NCBI GenBank assembly: GCA_025331565.1
Contig: JAFREQ010000015.1
Coordinates: 3,534,001-3,598,000, forward strand
Direction: 5' to 3'
DNA: 64,000 nucleotides
Source of the DNA: Holacanthus passer
Lineage: Eukaryota; Chordata; Actinopteri; Pomacanthidae
This document shows, piece after piece, positions 24,586-37,800 of the stretch; the stretch's first letter is position 1; each line of letters starts with the position of its first letter. The notes under the pieces were generated by a model. That model was given only the letters and a program-made list of their open reading frames with translations, did not search any database and was not told the origin of the DNA. The position numbers were made by a program, and so were the translations under genes.

Positions 24586-26843
24586 GCCTGTCAGGATGTC
24601 AGGAGACCGTTTCATATAGAGAAGAGTTAGAGAGAAACATACTGCTGCAGTCAGGTGTGTTTAATGTCCAATCAGATCACCTGCTTCATTAGAAAGCGTT
24701 GTCATGTAGTTTATTGGATTAAATTAATCTGTTGATATATTTTGCACAACAACACAAAAGTTATTTTTAAAAAAAGAAGCAAATGTAACAACAAATTAAA
24801 CTGAAATAATGTAGAATCTATTTGTTAATTTGGTGGTTTAATCTGCCCTGATGCTGATAATCCATTAACTGTTAGATGAAGATTGTCACTTAAAAATACC
24901 AATTGCTTGTTTTATCTTTATATATACAAAAAGCTTCTTCTCCTCCTCCTTATATTATTTTTGATTGCATTGTTTCTTTGTTTTATTGAATATATTTTAT
25001 CTATTAATGCTGAAAGTTAAATGACTGATTAATCTTCTGATCATGAGTATTCTAGCTTTGTACAAGAAATTGACAAATGAAATCACATAAAAATTTTGAT
25101 TTTTCTTTTACTTTTTCCTCATCACAAAAACATGTTTTTTTTATATTTGCATGTCATGAAGGCAACATCCTTTATTACGAGATGTGCAGCAAACACAAAA
25201 GCTGATCCACATGTATTTTCTGTGACTTTTACTCAGAGTTGATGCAGCTTTTTTCTTTATCTGTGTGTGTGTCTCTCTTTTGCACACATGCTTGCACACT
25301 GTTTCGGGGGTCGCTGAGTGCTTCAGGGTTTGAGGTGAAGACGTACAATCCTCTGACACACTCCAGGCCTGATGTCCAGTGAAGAAGAAAATCTCCGACA
25401 CACCCGGCTGTCCTCTGGCTGCCATGAACTCTGACATCTCCTGTCTGTTCTCACAGATTGGGGCCAGGAAACAAAGCTGAAGAGTTACTTCAAACCATGT
25501 GAAGACTGATAACAATTACTTTATTTTAGTGACACTTTAATGCAACTTTTAGACAACTGCATGTGTTTTGTGAAAAATCACTAAAATGATTTATTGACTT
25601 TGATAAAATCTAAATCTGTTATCTTTTTTTAACAATAATGTCACTACTTTAATTAAACTTCTAGGATATATCATTGATTAAGAGACAAATACAAATCTAC
25701 AGTGTCTCTGAGATAGAACTTAGGGCATCAATATAATGTTTATGCATCTAATGTAAAACTAATATTATTGTTGTTTTTGTGGTGTTTCTTGTCTTCGGGT
25801 AACTTGCACATTGCCACTCTGATTTTGTACTTGAATAGCTCTTTTTCGTCACTAGTTAGAGCACAAAAACAGCCTCCAGATTTGTCAAGCAGACACATTT
25901 TTATTGTCATATCACTCCTGCTATGTACCTTCATACACATAAGATGGTTTCCTACAGTAGAATGGAAATGAATTGAAATGGTATTTACAGATATTATAAA
26001 GAACTCAGTATTCTGCACATAACGCTGAGCAAAAATCATTTTTCATTTTCTTGTAGATTTTGCAAGACAACTAAATCCTTTTTTTAATGGCTGATAAATG
26101 TATGTATAGAAAAAGGCTTTTTCAAGTACTATAAATCTTTCATTTAAAATGAGGCATCTTTCTGATTTCTGTTTGATTGTGGAGTTTTCCAAAACAAACA
26201 TAAATGAAAAAAAATAAATGTTTCTTTTCTTTTTTAATCTTTTTTCTTTCTTTCTTCATTCAGTTTTGAAGCTCATTGTCTTGCTCTGAAATGTATAAAA
26301 TGCACTATAAAGTAATTCTGATTGATTCTGATCATTATTAGCTGCGATAGTGTGAAAACTAAATGTAAAAACTCTGGTTACTAGCAATTTATTTAAAAAT
26401 AAAATTGTAATGTTGGTTGTTGCATGGTTTCATTGATATATTTATTGACAGACATCTCTGTCTTGTCCAGGTTTACCATCAGATGCCTCTATCATCCCTG
26501 ATAGACTTCAAACACTCTCTGTAAAGCTCCTAAATCCTCAGAGGTGAAATGACCCCAAAAGCCAGGTCAGTTTTTTGTATCCACTTCCTCTCTGTGTGAG
26601 CAAGACAACTTCAAGCACCACTGGCTCCTCGACCTGAGTCAACATTAAATTAAGTCAAATGAAATCAAGTCAAATCAGCAAACCAAATTGCATTTGACCT
26701 GTTACATAACTAATTATACCATTACTCAAAGTCAAGGATAAGTGCTCACCTTTAATAAAATCCAAACAGGACAAAATAACTTATTATATTTTCCCAACTT
26801 AAGATTTGAGCAGGATAAGAGAAGGAAACTTATTCGACCCGTA

Positions 26844-27361
26844 TAACCCTGATTCCAAACGAGTTGTGATGCTGTGTAAAATGTAAATAAAACAGATTGT
26901 GATCGTTTGTGAATCGTCTTTGGCATATATTCAATTAGAAGACAACATATTTAATGTTTGACCATCATTAACCTCATTGATTTTTGTAAATATCTGCTTA
27001 TTCTGTATTTGATGGCAGCAACATGTTTCAAACAAGTTGGGACAGGAGCAACAAAAGACTGTGAAAGTTGTGGACTGATCCAAAAACACCTGTTTGGATC
27101 ATTCCACAGGTAAACAGGTTCATTGGTAACAGGTGATAGTATCATGATTGGGTATGAAAGGTTCATCCTGGAAAGACTCAGTCATTCACAAGCGAGGATA
27201 GAGAGAGGTTCATCACTTTGTCAAACACATGATTGTGTAAAGGAGATTACTACATGGACGCAGGAAGACTTTGGAAAACTGTTGTCTGTCAGCACGAATG
27301 ATTGCATCTGGTTTTTATTTGTTCAACACAGCATCTCAACTTCTTTGGAATCAGGGTTGTA
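26844..27361 (+). mobile_element. hairpin MITE, copy 2
   Basis: About 518 bp. The left end is TAACCCTGATTCCAAAC and the right end GGAATCAGGGTTGTA, inverted repeats with a terminal TA. It is opposite in orientation to copies 1 and 3. The central hairpin arms are GTGGACTGATCCAAA and TTTGGATCATTCCAC, with one mismatch. An open frame on the plus strand from about 27123 resembles the minus-strand frames of the other copies, but it begins at TTG rather than ATG. Confidence 0.75.
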
Positions 27362-28199
27362 GAAATATTTTTTTCCCAAATAAATGCTTTTCCCGTTTCT
27401 TTTCTCTTTCAAACTCATACCCTTAACTCACACACACTACCCGCCTCAGACTCTTCAACTAACTGCTCTCCTGGGATCACTTAAAGTGCTCAGTTAATCT
27501 TCTAACTTAACCTTTAAAACAGCCCCGAGGTTCTGCTCGCAGCAGATGAGAGGGTTTCTGGAGAAGAGGCCTTGCAACAATAAATTACATCCTATCTGTT
27601 CTGTTTTCAGTGAGTCTGCTGCTCCGCCACAAACAACCCTTTATTGTGCAGACGGTGATGTAGACATGAGGTTTATAGCACAGCCCTGATCTGTATCAGT
27701 GTGGGAACCCAGAGATGGGAGGCTTCAGAGAGAGAAGGAAGGGTTAGAGAGCTATCAAGGTCCAGCTTGTGACTGATAAGCACACGTTGAGGAAAACAGG
27801 GTCAGGAAGAGATAAATTATTTTTGGCTTTTGTTTGGTTTATTGACTAAATTCTGTTTACAGAAAAACACAACATATCAGACTTTGTTAGAAATGAAATG
27901 ATCAAAGCTTGGACTTATTTCCATAATTGTCTTTGGCATTTAGATAGATTAGAAGTAAGAACTAGAAAACTGAATCAAGATAATATTTACAGAAAGCAGA
28001 CAAGGAAAAAGACATCATATCGACAAACACAACAACAAAAATCAATGAAGGAGAAGGTAGATTAAAAATTAACTAAAAATCTAGAAGCCAGTGTTTAGTC
28101 TTTACCTTCAACGCAGGAGAATTTGACTACTAATAATTAAAGGAGGTCTCTTAGCAAACAGACAGGAGTCCTTGCCTGAGACTCAAATCTGTCAATATT

Positions 28200-28666
28200 T
28201 ACAATCCTGATTCCAAAAAAGCTCAGACTCTGTGTAAAACATAAATAAAAACAGGATGCAATCATTTGCAAACAAACTGTGTTTACTGACAACAGTTTTC
28301 CAAAGTGTTTCCGAGCCCATGCAGTAATCTCCTTTACACAATCATGTGTTTGACAAAGTGTTGAACCTCTCTCCATCCTTGCTTGTGAACGACTGAGTCT
28401 TTCCAGGATGAACCTTTCATACTCAATCATGATACTATCACCTGTTACCAATGAACCTGTTTACCTGTGGAATGATCCAAACAGGTGTTTTTGGATCAGT
28501 CCACAACTTTCACAGCCTTTTGTTGCTCCTGTCCCAACTTGTTTGAAACATGTTGCTGCCATCAAATTCCGAATAAGCAGGTATTTACAAAAATCAGTGA
28601 AATTGATGAAGTCAAACTTTGTATTGTTTTACACAACGTCCCAACTTGTTTGGAATCAGGGTTGTA
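28200..28666 (-). mobile_element. hairpin MITE, copy 3
   Basis: About 467 bp from TACAATCCTGATTCCAAA to GTTTGGAATCAGGGTTGTA. Terminal inverted repeats of about 40 bp also share TGTGTAAAAC. The central hairpin arms GTGGAATGATCCAAA and TTTGGATCAGTCCAC differ from perfect pairing by one base. It lies about 840 bp from copy 2 as an inverted pair. Confidence 0.75.
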
Positions 28667-29000
28667 TGTTGGCTGTATTGTCTCTGATGTTATGGACTTT
28701 GAGCATTTCCACCACTTTTCCACTGGAAGCCAGAGAAGCTGTAAGAACTGACACCTGCCAACGTGAGCGTCACTATAACCAGTTTGTTTTGTGACATGTG
28801 AAGAAGCCTGTTCTCTGATAGTCAGGTCCTTATTCTATTTAACTTATCAACGAATAACTCTTGTTTGTTGATTTATTCCTATGAGGCACCAGGATAGCTG
28901 AATTGTCTGCATATATAAAAGCAAAGAACCTGAACAGGTTGCTCTCATGTCATGACTATAAAGTCAATTTACTGTGGATAAGATGAGCCCTTATACCTGG

Positions 29001-32000
29001 ACATTCCTGGACTATAATATGTAGTTTACTTCAGCTCAGACCGTGGAGGCAAATTTGACAGATTGCATCAAAAAACAGACAAAATATGTAGAAAGGTGGA
29101 TAAAATATGACATACATCTTAGTTTCTACACTCCTCTCCATTTTCACCTGGTCTGAAATCTGCGACCCCTGCTTTCTCCTCCACGCAGCCCCTGCCACCA
29201 CCACCATGCGGGCAGCGAAATGACCATCCTCATCATCAAATACTGCGAAGTTTCTCTTTCAACTGTTGGTATGAAAACATCTCAGGCCAGTAGGGGAGGG
29301 TGCAGACAGAGGGGATCACTTAAACATCTCATCCAGCGCTCCGCTCGCTCCCTCCTTCTCCCTTTGAATCCCCCCCTTAAAGAGTAATGGGGGGGTGGCC
29401 CTCCCATAGCAACTCCCAGCCCCCGGCTCTGCTTTTGTCCCCCTCCCCAACAGCAGTTTCTGCTCCAGAAGCCTTAGACAAGGCCTCCATTAATTGCGGG
29501 CCTGTGTGGAATACGTGTGGGACAATGGGCCCAACAGAGTGTCCGGCCCCCAGACAAGGCTGGAAACAAGTGGTACAGGAATCCGGCAGAATAGACTCGT
29601 CCTGGCTGATGTCACTGAATACATTTACCTACCTCAGAGCGCATTCACTCTGCGCTTTGTTTTATTTGGACAAAAAAAAGAAGGGGTAGGGGGAGGTAGC
29701 GGTATCAATGGAGAAGAGGAGCTGGATGGAGGTGGGGGGGGGACTCGAGGATGGGAAATAACTGGTTGTCATGGTGAGGTGCTGAATCAAAAATATGGTC
29801 GAATTTAGCGGAGGCAGAGATGTAAAAAGGGTAGAGGGCATTAGATTAAACCCTGCGTGAGATAAGAGAAGGCTGGAGACAGAGGTTTAGTTTTTCTAGC
29901 GTATTCAGCCCTGTTTATACGGCAATAAAGGGCGGATAAAGGAGCGGGAGATTAGCAGACTCATCTAGGCTCGTGTTTGTCAACAACAACCTGAGTAGTT
30001 TCAAGTCAGCTTATTCCAAGTCACTACACCAGCAGAGAGGATGCTTACGGCAAGTGAGGCTGCGGAGGAAAAGGGGACCATAGCAACTGGTATTTCAGCA
30101 GAACAACCTGCCATCTGTCACCTAACGTGGTGGTTTCTTTCTTTAAAAAAAAAAAAAAAAAAAAAAGCCAGCATTTAGATCTTCAACTTGGAGGCAAAGG
30201 CAATGAGACTGAAGTCTTATTGAACTCTGGGTCTCCCCCTTTGAAAAGGGAGCTCGGTCATCGCCTTATCCCTCATCAAATTGAAAAAAAACGCTTTTAG
30301 AGATTCTGAGAGAGGCCTCACATTTAATTTTTAAAACCCAGACATGAAAGTGTTCCCAAACCACATTCAGCAGTGGAAAGTCTTTAAAAGACTAGTTAGC
30401 ATGTAGATTATATGCATTTCAGTGCATTGTCAAAGTATCTAAGTGTATTTACATGTTAATATGTTCAGGGATACTATCGTCTTGAAAAGGTGTTGGGGGG
30501 AGGTTGGTTAACCGTGTATTTTCTCTCTGTGGACCATGGGAATGTGATTTCTTTGTGCCATCAAGGTTCAAACACATTCCTGTAAGGCCATGGATATCAT
30601 GAGCATTGACTCCCCGCAGCAAAACAACCTGTGAACCGAGCGATCCTGGCTTCAAGATGAAGCTCTTGCCTAGAAATATACTGTAAAATTAACTTAGCAA
30701 GCGTTTAAACTAGATCTTTCTTTTTCTTTCTGATGGAAGAAAAGATGGTGGAATTGGGCTTCCTCTATCAGCGCCAAGCCAGAAAGCTTCAACAAGAGCC
30801 CCGCTGATGCCCTGCCATGTGGTCCTTATCCCTGTCCGTGCTTAGTCCATATCCATGAGTGTGTTTGCATTGGGATTTATGAATGTGAAGATGGCCCATT
30901 CTTGCCACTCAAGATGACTCACAAGACCAGCGTTTTGGCCACTTATGCTGTGAAAGCAGCCTGGGGGATGCCCTTTCAGCACTCGAGGACCTCTGGCTGA
31001 GTCCCCTTCACACGGGAGATCAGCCTCACTTGGGAAAAAGTCCCTGCTCTTTACAGGGGGAGCTGTCCTGAGGGATGGCGCGCTCCTTGTCCCAGGGCCT
31101 CCCTTCTTCACCTGCCGGCTTAGCGCTCATCACTTATGCACATAATCCCTGGTTAGTGCATGTGATCCACCGGCCCGGGCCCAGGCCCCCGGCCCCCGAG
31201 CCTCCCCTGCTCGCATGCTTGCTGGGTGGCTCCTGGGTGGCCATGGTAACTCTCATCTTCTCATGACAGTTAGGCTTCAGTCATGGCTCTAAGTCCCTCT
31301 TCAGTCTCTGTGCGTCTTTTTCTGTCCGCTGCTTTCTGTCTCCTAAAGCCCTCCTCTGTTTGTGTGTTGCTCTATCTATGGCTCTCTGTCTCTTTTCTCC
31401 CGGTTTGGCTGTTCCCATGCTTTGGCCCAGTTGAGGCTGAGAAACCAGCTATAACTCAGCAACAGCGCAGCACCTTCAGGGGCCGCAAAGTGCATTAATG
31501 CTCTTCTAGTATGCATTTAAAGAGCGGATTCACCGTCGCTACAGATTGCGGACCAAATGAAGGCCTGACCTCATTTTATTGTGAGTCTGATTAGTAAACT
31601 GAGATTGTAAGATACACTTGTGCACTTCCTTTCAGCGTGGTCGCTCCAGGCCTCTGAGTGCGGATCACCTTACTCCAGCGCAAAACCCCGCAGCCTCAAC
31701 CATTAGTTTGTTTAAAGCGCTGAATATCACGCAGGGCCCTCTCGGGGGACGGCCAGAGAGGCAACCCGGCAATGTTGTGTGGCCCCACACTAACAAGTGT
31801 CACAGTGATCTGGGCCGGTCCTCCCCCTGTGTGAACGCCATGTGAGAGGCGGCTCCATCCATGCCCCTGCCACCTCCGCACAAGGCCCTCCATTGACTTC
31901 TAACCTGTTGAGGGACCACGGGAGACAAAGAGCCGCAGGGCGGAGCCCGTCCCTCCGACAAGCCTGTGAACAAACGTTAACACGGCTGCAACTGTCCACC

Positions 32001-33708
32001 CCCTGAATCACTGAATTTATTGACCAACCACAGAGCCCATTCAAGCCTGGAAGGACTGATAAAGGAAGGGGGACAGGGATGCCACGAAGGGCCCGGGGAA
32101 GGAGCCCATGCTTAGGGGACAGGAGGGAGGAGAAGGGCTTTGTGACCGTCTGGTGGGTCACAGACCTTTTACCAGACGTGGGTGCCTTTGTGTCATCTGT
32201 AAAATGAGGCCAACCGTAAGTGAGCATCAGGTTGGCCTTGTGTCCTGACTATTAATCAAGACGGGCGTCCAACAACCTTCAGAGATGCTGCTGCAGATTG
32301 ACGTCCGCTTGTGGAGAAGAATGAGTGAAAGCATGTGTGTGTTTGGTGTTAACGGACACACTGAGAAAGCACCTGAAAAAAATGACAACTTCTGGTGCAG
32401 AAAAGTGTGTTAAAGTGGCCATTACTCTCAATTTATTCCAAGCAGGCCTGATCTCTCTGTGGGGACTGTTGCGAGTAAAGAAACAGTAAACAAAGACCCA
32501 AATCTTGAAAGTACACAACAACAAAAAAACGTATGGGCAAAAGAGAAAGAAGATAAAGTCCAAAATGTTTGAAACAGCACACGTCTGAGCGCAAGCTTGA
32601 GAAAACCTTTTTGAGTGAGTAGCTAGCTGTGAGGAAGAAAGGCTGTGTGTTTTAGCTTCTTTATGCCTTTCCACCACTCTCCATCTGTTGCTCTACCGAT
32701 ACAAAAGGAATACAGCAGAGTGTACACAAAAACCCATATTGCTTTGTGGAGAGGCAACACTATCCTCGAAACTACATCGCAAACACCGATCGAAAGCAAG
32801 ACATCCCGGCTCTGTACACAACAGTGTTTACCGAAAAGATGATCCGTGCAAGTCAGGGAGACACACATGAATTCATGATGCCTCCTCATCCTCATCATGA
32901 ATATTCCCAAAAAGGCTCTTCCCTGATCTGTGGGAGATTCTTTTCTTTTTGGTACAAGCGAGGACCCCCTTCCCTTATTCACAGTCCCCCCTAAATCCAC
33001 CCATTCACTGCCTATAGGCCCTGATCTCCACATGAAATGATACCCCTCTTTCTCCTCCACTCTCGCGCCTTTAAGCACCCATATGCCAGGCAGCGAGAAG
33101 GCTGGGAAAGCCCATAATTGATCAGTAAGTCTTGGCTGAAAAAGTGTGACCAAGGTCAGCCCCCCACGAAGCACGCAAGAGTGGCTTAATATACAGATTT
33201 ATTGGGAAATGTAATGGGAGTTCTGCAGAGCAAACATGGGGATTTTTGTTGACAGACACTGAAACACTTTTGTCACAGAAATAAGAAGAACAAATGCTGG
33301 ATCACAATTTTCAAAAACATATTCCCTTTAATTTTTTTTTATAACAATGAAGGGGAGATCACGATGACTAATTCTCATATTTTTCACATTTGTTTCATTT
33401 TTTACGTCAACTAGAAAAATAGTATACAACTGTAAACCGTTACATAAAAATATTATATAAAAAATCAAACGTTAAAATCAACTGTTATAAAATCGGCACA
33501 GCAGCAAGTGTCTCAATGATTCATTTTGATTAATTGCTTTAATTCATTAATTAACTAACACATTATCGGTTGTGTACAGTACCTTACTGATGTTAAAAGG
33601 CTGAATGAAAAAAAAAGAGCATCAAGATTTGATGATGCATTCAAGGGACAGAAATATTGATCATCTTATTAACTAACAAACTTTCTTGCTCTCTCTGTCT
33701 CTCTCATG

Positions 33709-33740
<32 letters not shown>

Positions 33741-34263
33741 CACACAGTGGCACTGGCAATAAAAATAAAAGGGACACAAATTTCAGCTTCTCTCTTCCAC
33801 AGGAAGAATTTCAGCTGAAGCAGTAAGACAGAAATGCAGCAGTGGAATGTTTTCTGTCTCAGAAATATAACAGTACCAGTTAGGTTCATAAAATTGCAAA
33901 CAGGCACAAGTCTCTCATGTCTCCTTGAATCTATGTGACCTACTAATGCTTTTAGATTTTAGCAGCAGCTAATATTAATGGAACACTGGTGTGTTTTTAT
34001 TTACAGTGAAGTGGAAAGGATTATCCAGTGGGTCTGACCTGACTGAGCTGAATACTGTGTCTGTGTGATGAATCTGATATTGCATTGAGTGTAAAAAATA
34101 AAAAATACACCTCACTTGGTTCAGATTTTTCAAACATTGGCTCCAATAATAAAAGCTGTTCAAAACAATGAAGTGATCACTGTCAGTGTCCAGTGTTTGT
34201 AGTTGCATATTGTATGTTACTGGCAGCAAAGTACAATGTAGGTAGTGATACATCCAGTCATCC
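29001..34263. other. gene-free stretch between hes1 and atp13a3
   Basis: No exon recognised, and the long ORFs here have no family motifs. From about 29.1 to 33.2 kb the sequence is largely free of recognisable dispersed repeats and GC-richer in blocks (29.35-29.8, 31.0-31.3 and 31.6-32.2 kb). Exceptions are an A run at 30145-30166 and a (CA)n run at 33709-33734. This could be a cis-regulatory domain of hes1; that is inference from position and composition only. Confidence 0.5.
33709..33734. repeat. (CA)n microsatellite
   Basis: About 13 CA units. Confidence 0.95.
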
Positions 34264-34583
34264 TAAAGGAATGGTTTCAAATTTTGGGATATATGCTTAT
34301 TGGTTTTCTTGCTGAGAGTTAGATGAGAAGGCCTCACTGTGAAGTCGCCAGGCAAAACCGCAATGTGTCATTTTTACATTTGGGTTTGAGTACGGATGAA
34401 ACCAAATAAGATAAAATGTGTTAATTGGAAAGATTTTCACCTTTGGCCAGAATCAGGCTAACTGTTTCCTCCTGTTCCCAGTCTATGTGCTAAGCTAAGG
34501 AAGTCAGTACCTTCACATTTCCCATACAGATATGAGTGGTATCAATCTTTTCATTTAACTCTCTGCAAGAATTATCATTCCTT
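34264..34583. repeat. dispersed repeat at atp13a3 3' flank
   Basis: Inverted ends TAAAGGAATGG (left) and CATTCCTTTA (right), with subterminal CTTGCTGAGAGTTAGATGAG and its approximate inverse near 34555-34575. It contains GGCTAACTGTTTCCTCCTGT and TGTGCTAAGCTAAGGAAG, phrases I know from common fish repeats; I do not recall the family name. A minus-strand AATAAA at 34582-34587 lies at its edge, about 265 bp past the atp13a3 stop, and may serve as that gene's poly(A) signal. Confidence 0.6.
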
Positions 34584-34851
34584 TATTATCGATCCCTTTG
34601 ACAGAGGCCTCTGGCTGAAGTTTCAGCTGTGTGACACGACAGTACGGTTAAAATTCAAGTGTCCAGTCTGATGAGGTGAAAATAGATGAGAACTGTATGT
34701 ATGAGTTGTCACAGTAGGAGACCTCAGCTTTATGAGGCTCCTGGATTGGTCGCTGGCATCCAGTTGGCTCCAGATCCAATAAAAATGAGTGTCCGTCACA
34801 TCTCTGAGCTCAACCTTGGCTAAGTCAACACTAAGGCTTGTTGGGAGGGGT

Positions 34852-37800
34852 TTAGGTTTCGTCTGAGCAGTAGTTTGCTTGTTGGGACTGTGCTTTGCTG
34901 GCGTAGGTGACGGTGGAGTGTTTTGGGGGCCAAGTGGTGTCGTCCTGCAGCTCCAGGGCCAGGTGCATGTAGCGCACCCTCGGGGGCTTGTTTCTCTGAC
35001 AGAACAACCAGGAGAGGAAGGACGAGCCCCAGTGGTCGTTGGCCACCTGGGAACCCGCAGAGTATGAACATTAGAAAAAAAAAACTAGTTAGTGATCCAG
35101 TACAGAGGATGTTTTTACATTATTTCTGCTGAATGCACGAGGAAGCCTCTTCAGGATGTTTCAAGAACAAAACACTTCAGTTATTTAGATTTGTTCTCAC
35201 ATTGTAAGATGATGCACAGAATTATCTTCGCAGGAAATATTGAGATTGATTGATAATTTTAATTCAAGAGGTCAAAGCTCTGATGATGTGGTCTTTCAAA
35301 AGAAAGTTTATTGCACTGCTTATTGCGTTAAGATAAAGTGTTTTCCTAATTACTTATGAATTATTTTCTGGTCAAGTTGTGAGAGGTGAGGATCTGTTGC
35401 CAGAAAATAAATCCTACAAAGACCGCTGACGAATTCATGAGACTGATTAAATGAATTCTCAACACAAACACCCAATAAAATGTAGCAGAATAAGAGATGA
35501 CATATTGAATAATTTTAAGTTCTACTAGATTTAGTTTCTATTGATTATTTAGACAGCAGTCACAAACTGTAACAGGTCATGAGAGGAAAATATGAAGCAA
35601 CAAAGCAAGAGAGTTAAGCATAAGCATGACTCTTTCTATAAAGTGAGAATAGATGAAAACAAATAAAAAAGGGTGAAGTCAAAAGCTTTCCAACCTGAGG
35701 TGTGTCAGCGGACGGGGGCTCTGTGGGGCGATTGATCCCCTGATTGCCTCTGAAAACTAGCCTCCACAAGATGATGTCAAGGATCAAAATCTATGGCAGA
35801 TTTCAGGGGCAACTTGAGAATCAGCTGATTGGCGATTAGGTTACAGCCACAGAAATGCACAGAGAGATAACTCAAAAAGAAACTTTTAAACAATGATTTC
35901 TTTCATAAGGTGGCGATGCACAACTGAGCACTGATTCAACAGGAAAAAAAAAATCAACGCATGCAAATCACAGTTTTCTAATACAAAAAGGGAGATCAGT
36001 CACAGAGAGCGTGCAGGGTGTGATGTCTCTACAGCATACCTCCAGCATGAAAGACACAGCCGCATTCACTATGACAATGATGACCAGTGTAACGCGCCAG
36101 TCATGGGGAACACACACGATCTGAGTGGAGGCAGAGCAGCAGGAAGAGCGCTGAATACAACACCACACACACACACAGAGTTTCCACCGACTTCATGCAA
36201 CTTCCCAGCTGCTCTTACACCTTCGCCCTTCTTTCAAAATGTAGCATGTTTTTCTTTCTACTGTTCAAATGTAAAGCAATGACATGAATTACATCTTTTA
36301 CAGCAAGCAGGGCAACAATAACATCCCGAAAGAGAAAAACTTCAATTTACCTCCAGGAAACTGTCGATGGCAGGAATAGGATACAACATGATGAGGAGGA
36401 GAAAAGTGTACAGACCAATGCAGGACAGCAAGAATGGCCCTTATGAGATTAAAAAAAAAACAGTGACAACAGATTATTTTCAACTTGCAAACACATCACA
36501 CATATGTATGAAATTTTGAATGCTTATTTCTGCACCAATTCAAATTTAAACTGATTCTGTGCCGACATTAATCTCTCCGCACTCATCGCTCTGACAATCA
36601 ATCCGTGCTTCAGCAGCACTAAATAAAACCTCACAGTTCTTGTAGCTTGGCTGTCTGAAGGGCTTTCCCTTGGAGAAGACGATGGCCACAGCCAAATACT
36701 GGAAGGAGGAGACGTAGAAGAGGGTAGTGTTCTCGTAGTTCTTGATGTTTTTATGGTCATGCGGGGTTGTTACGTTCAGGCTGTGAGAGCGACTGGAGCT
36801 GGAAACGTTACAGGCACTACAGGATACGAGGAGAGAGAAACCTTTGAAAAGGTCTGTGTTCATACAGCAGGAATGCAAAAAAACAACCCCCCAGACTCAG
36901 ACTTTTTTGCACTGTTGTTTTTCTTCCTCTTGCTCACTGACCAGCTTAAATTATATAAAATGTGTTACTGTCTAAACTAAACAGATACTACATGAATAAA
37001 AACAAAGCTATAGAAAACTTGTTGTAATTTAAAAGCAATTCAAAGGATATTTTTGGCCTTTACTCATTTTTTCTATTTCTCTGGTTTCACCTAACACTAG
37101 CAAAGTTAACAGAACAATTACACTATTGCTATGTGAACAAAGCCTGATAATGACACTGAATTGCTCATCATTTAATAAAAATAAAAAATGGAAATGTGGA
37201 ATCCAAACCAGGAAACAGGATGAAGTGTACAGTGAGCATAATGTGTAACCATTGTTTTATTCAGATTTTCTCAAAAGGCTACAGTAGCATTTGCTCATTA
37301 ATTTCAGACTCACTCTGATTGAGGCGTCCACGTCTCATACCAGCTCTGCTGTCGCACTAAGAGGAAAGCCAGGACCTGGAACACCAGGCAGGTGAGGATC
37401 TGGGTCAGAACTGAGCAGAGCAGCGGGCCAGAGATCAGACTGGATGGGGGGCGACGACACACCAGCTCCTTCCACGCCGGGTTCAAACTCACTAAAGACA
37501 GAAAGAGTCAGTGAGCTCCTTTCCTGGAGTTACAGTATGTTGAGAATATATGATAATCTATGTGATCGCTTTCGTCTAACTCCCAAACTCAAACATTGCT
37601 TTAAAGCTTCTCTTCATGCTACTCACTTGTGAAGGCGATGATGAGGATGATGACGATGTCGATGAAGAGGAACTGGAAGTCTCCCAAGTTGCTGAGAATC
37701 TACAAATATCATAAAGGTCACACAACAGCAGAGAAATAGATCTGTAACTCATTGACTCATTGAAAATTAATACGATCCCAACCACTGTATTTTACTTGAC

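Larger units (their letters stand above)
24721..29000. other. gene-free stretch upstream of hes1
   Basis: No exon recognised. About 24.7-26.4 kb is very AT-rich. Two copies of the hairpin MITE lie at 26.84-27.36 and 28.20-28.67 kb in opposite orientation. The rest has no motif I can assign. Confidence 0.55.

Noticed and set aside
32623..33174. 183-codon minus ORF between hes1 and atp13a3
   Set aside because: No domain or signal and irregular composition. It overlaps other random frames, and its length is near chance expectation.
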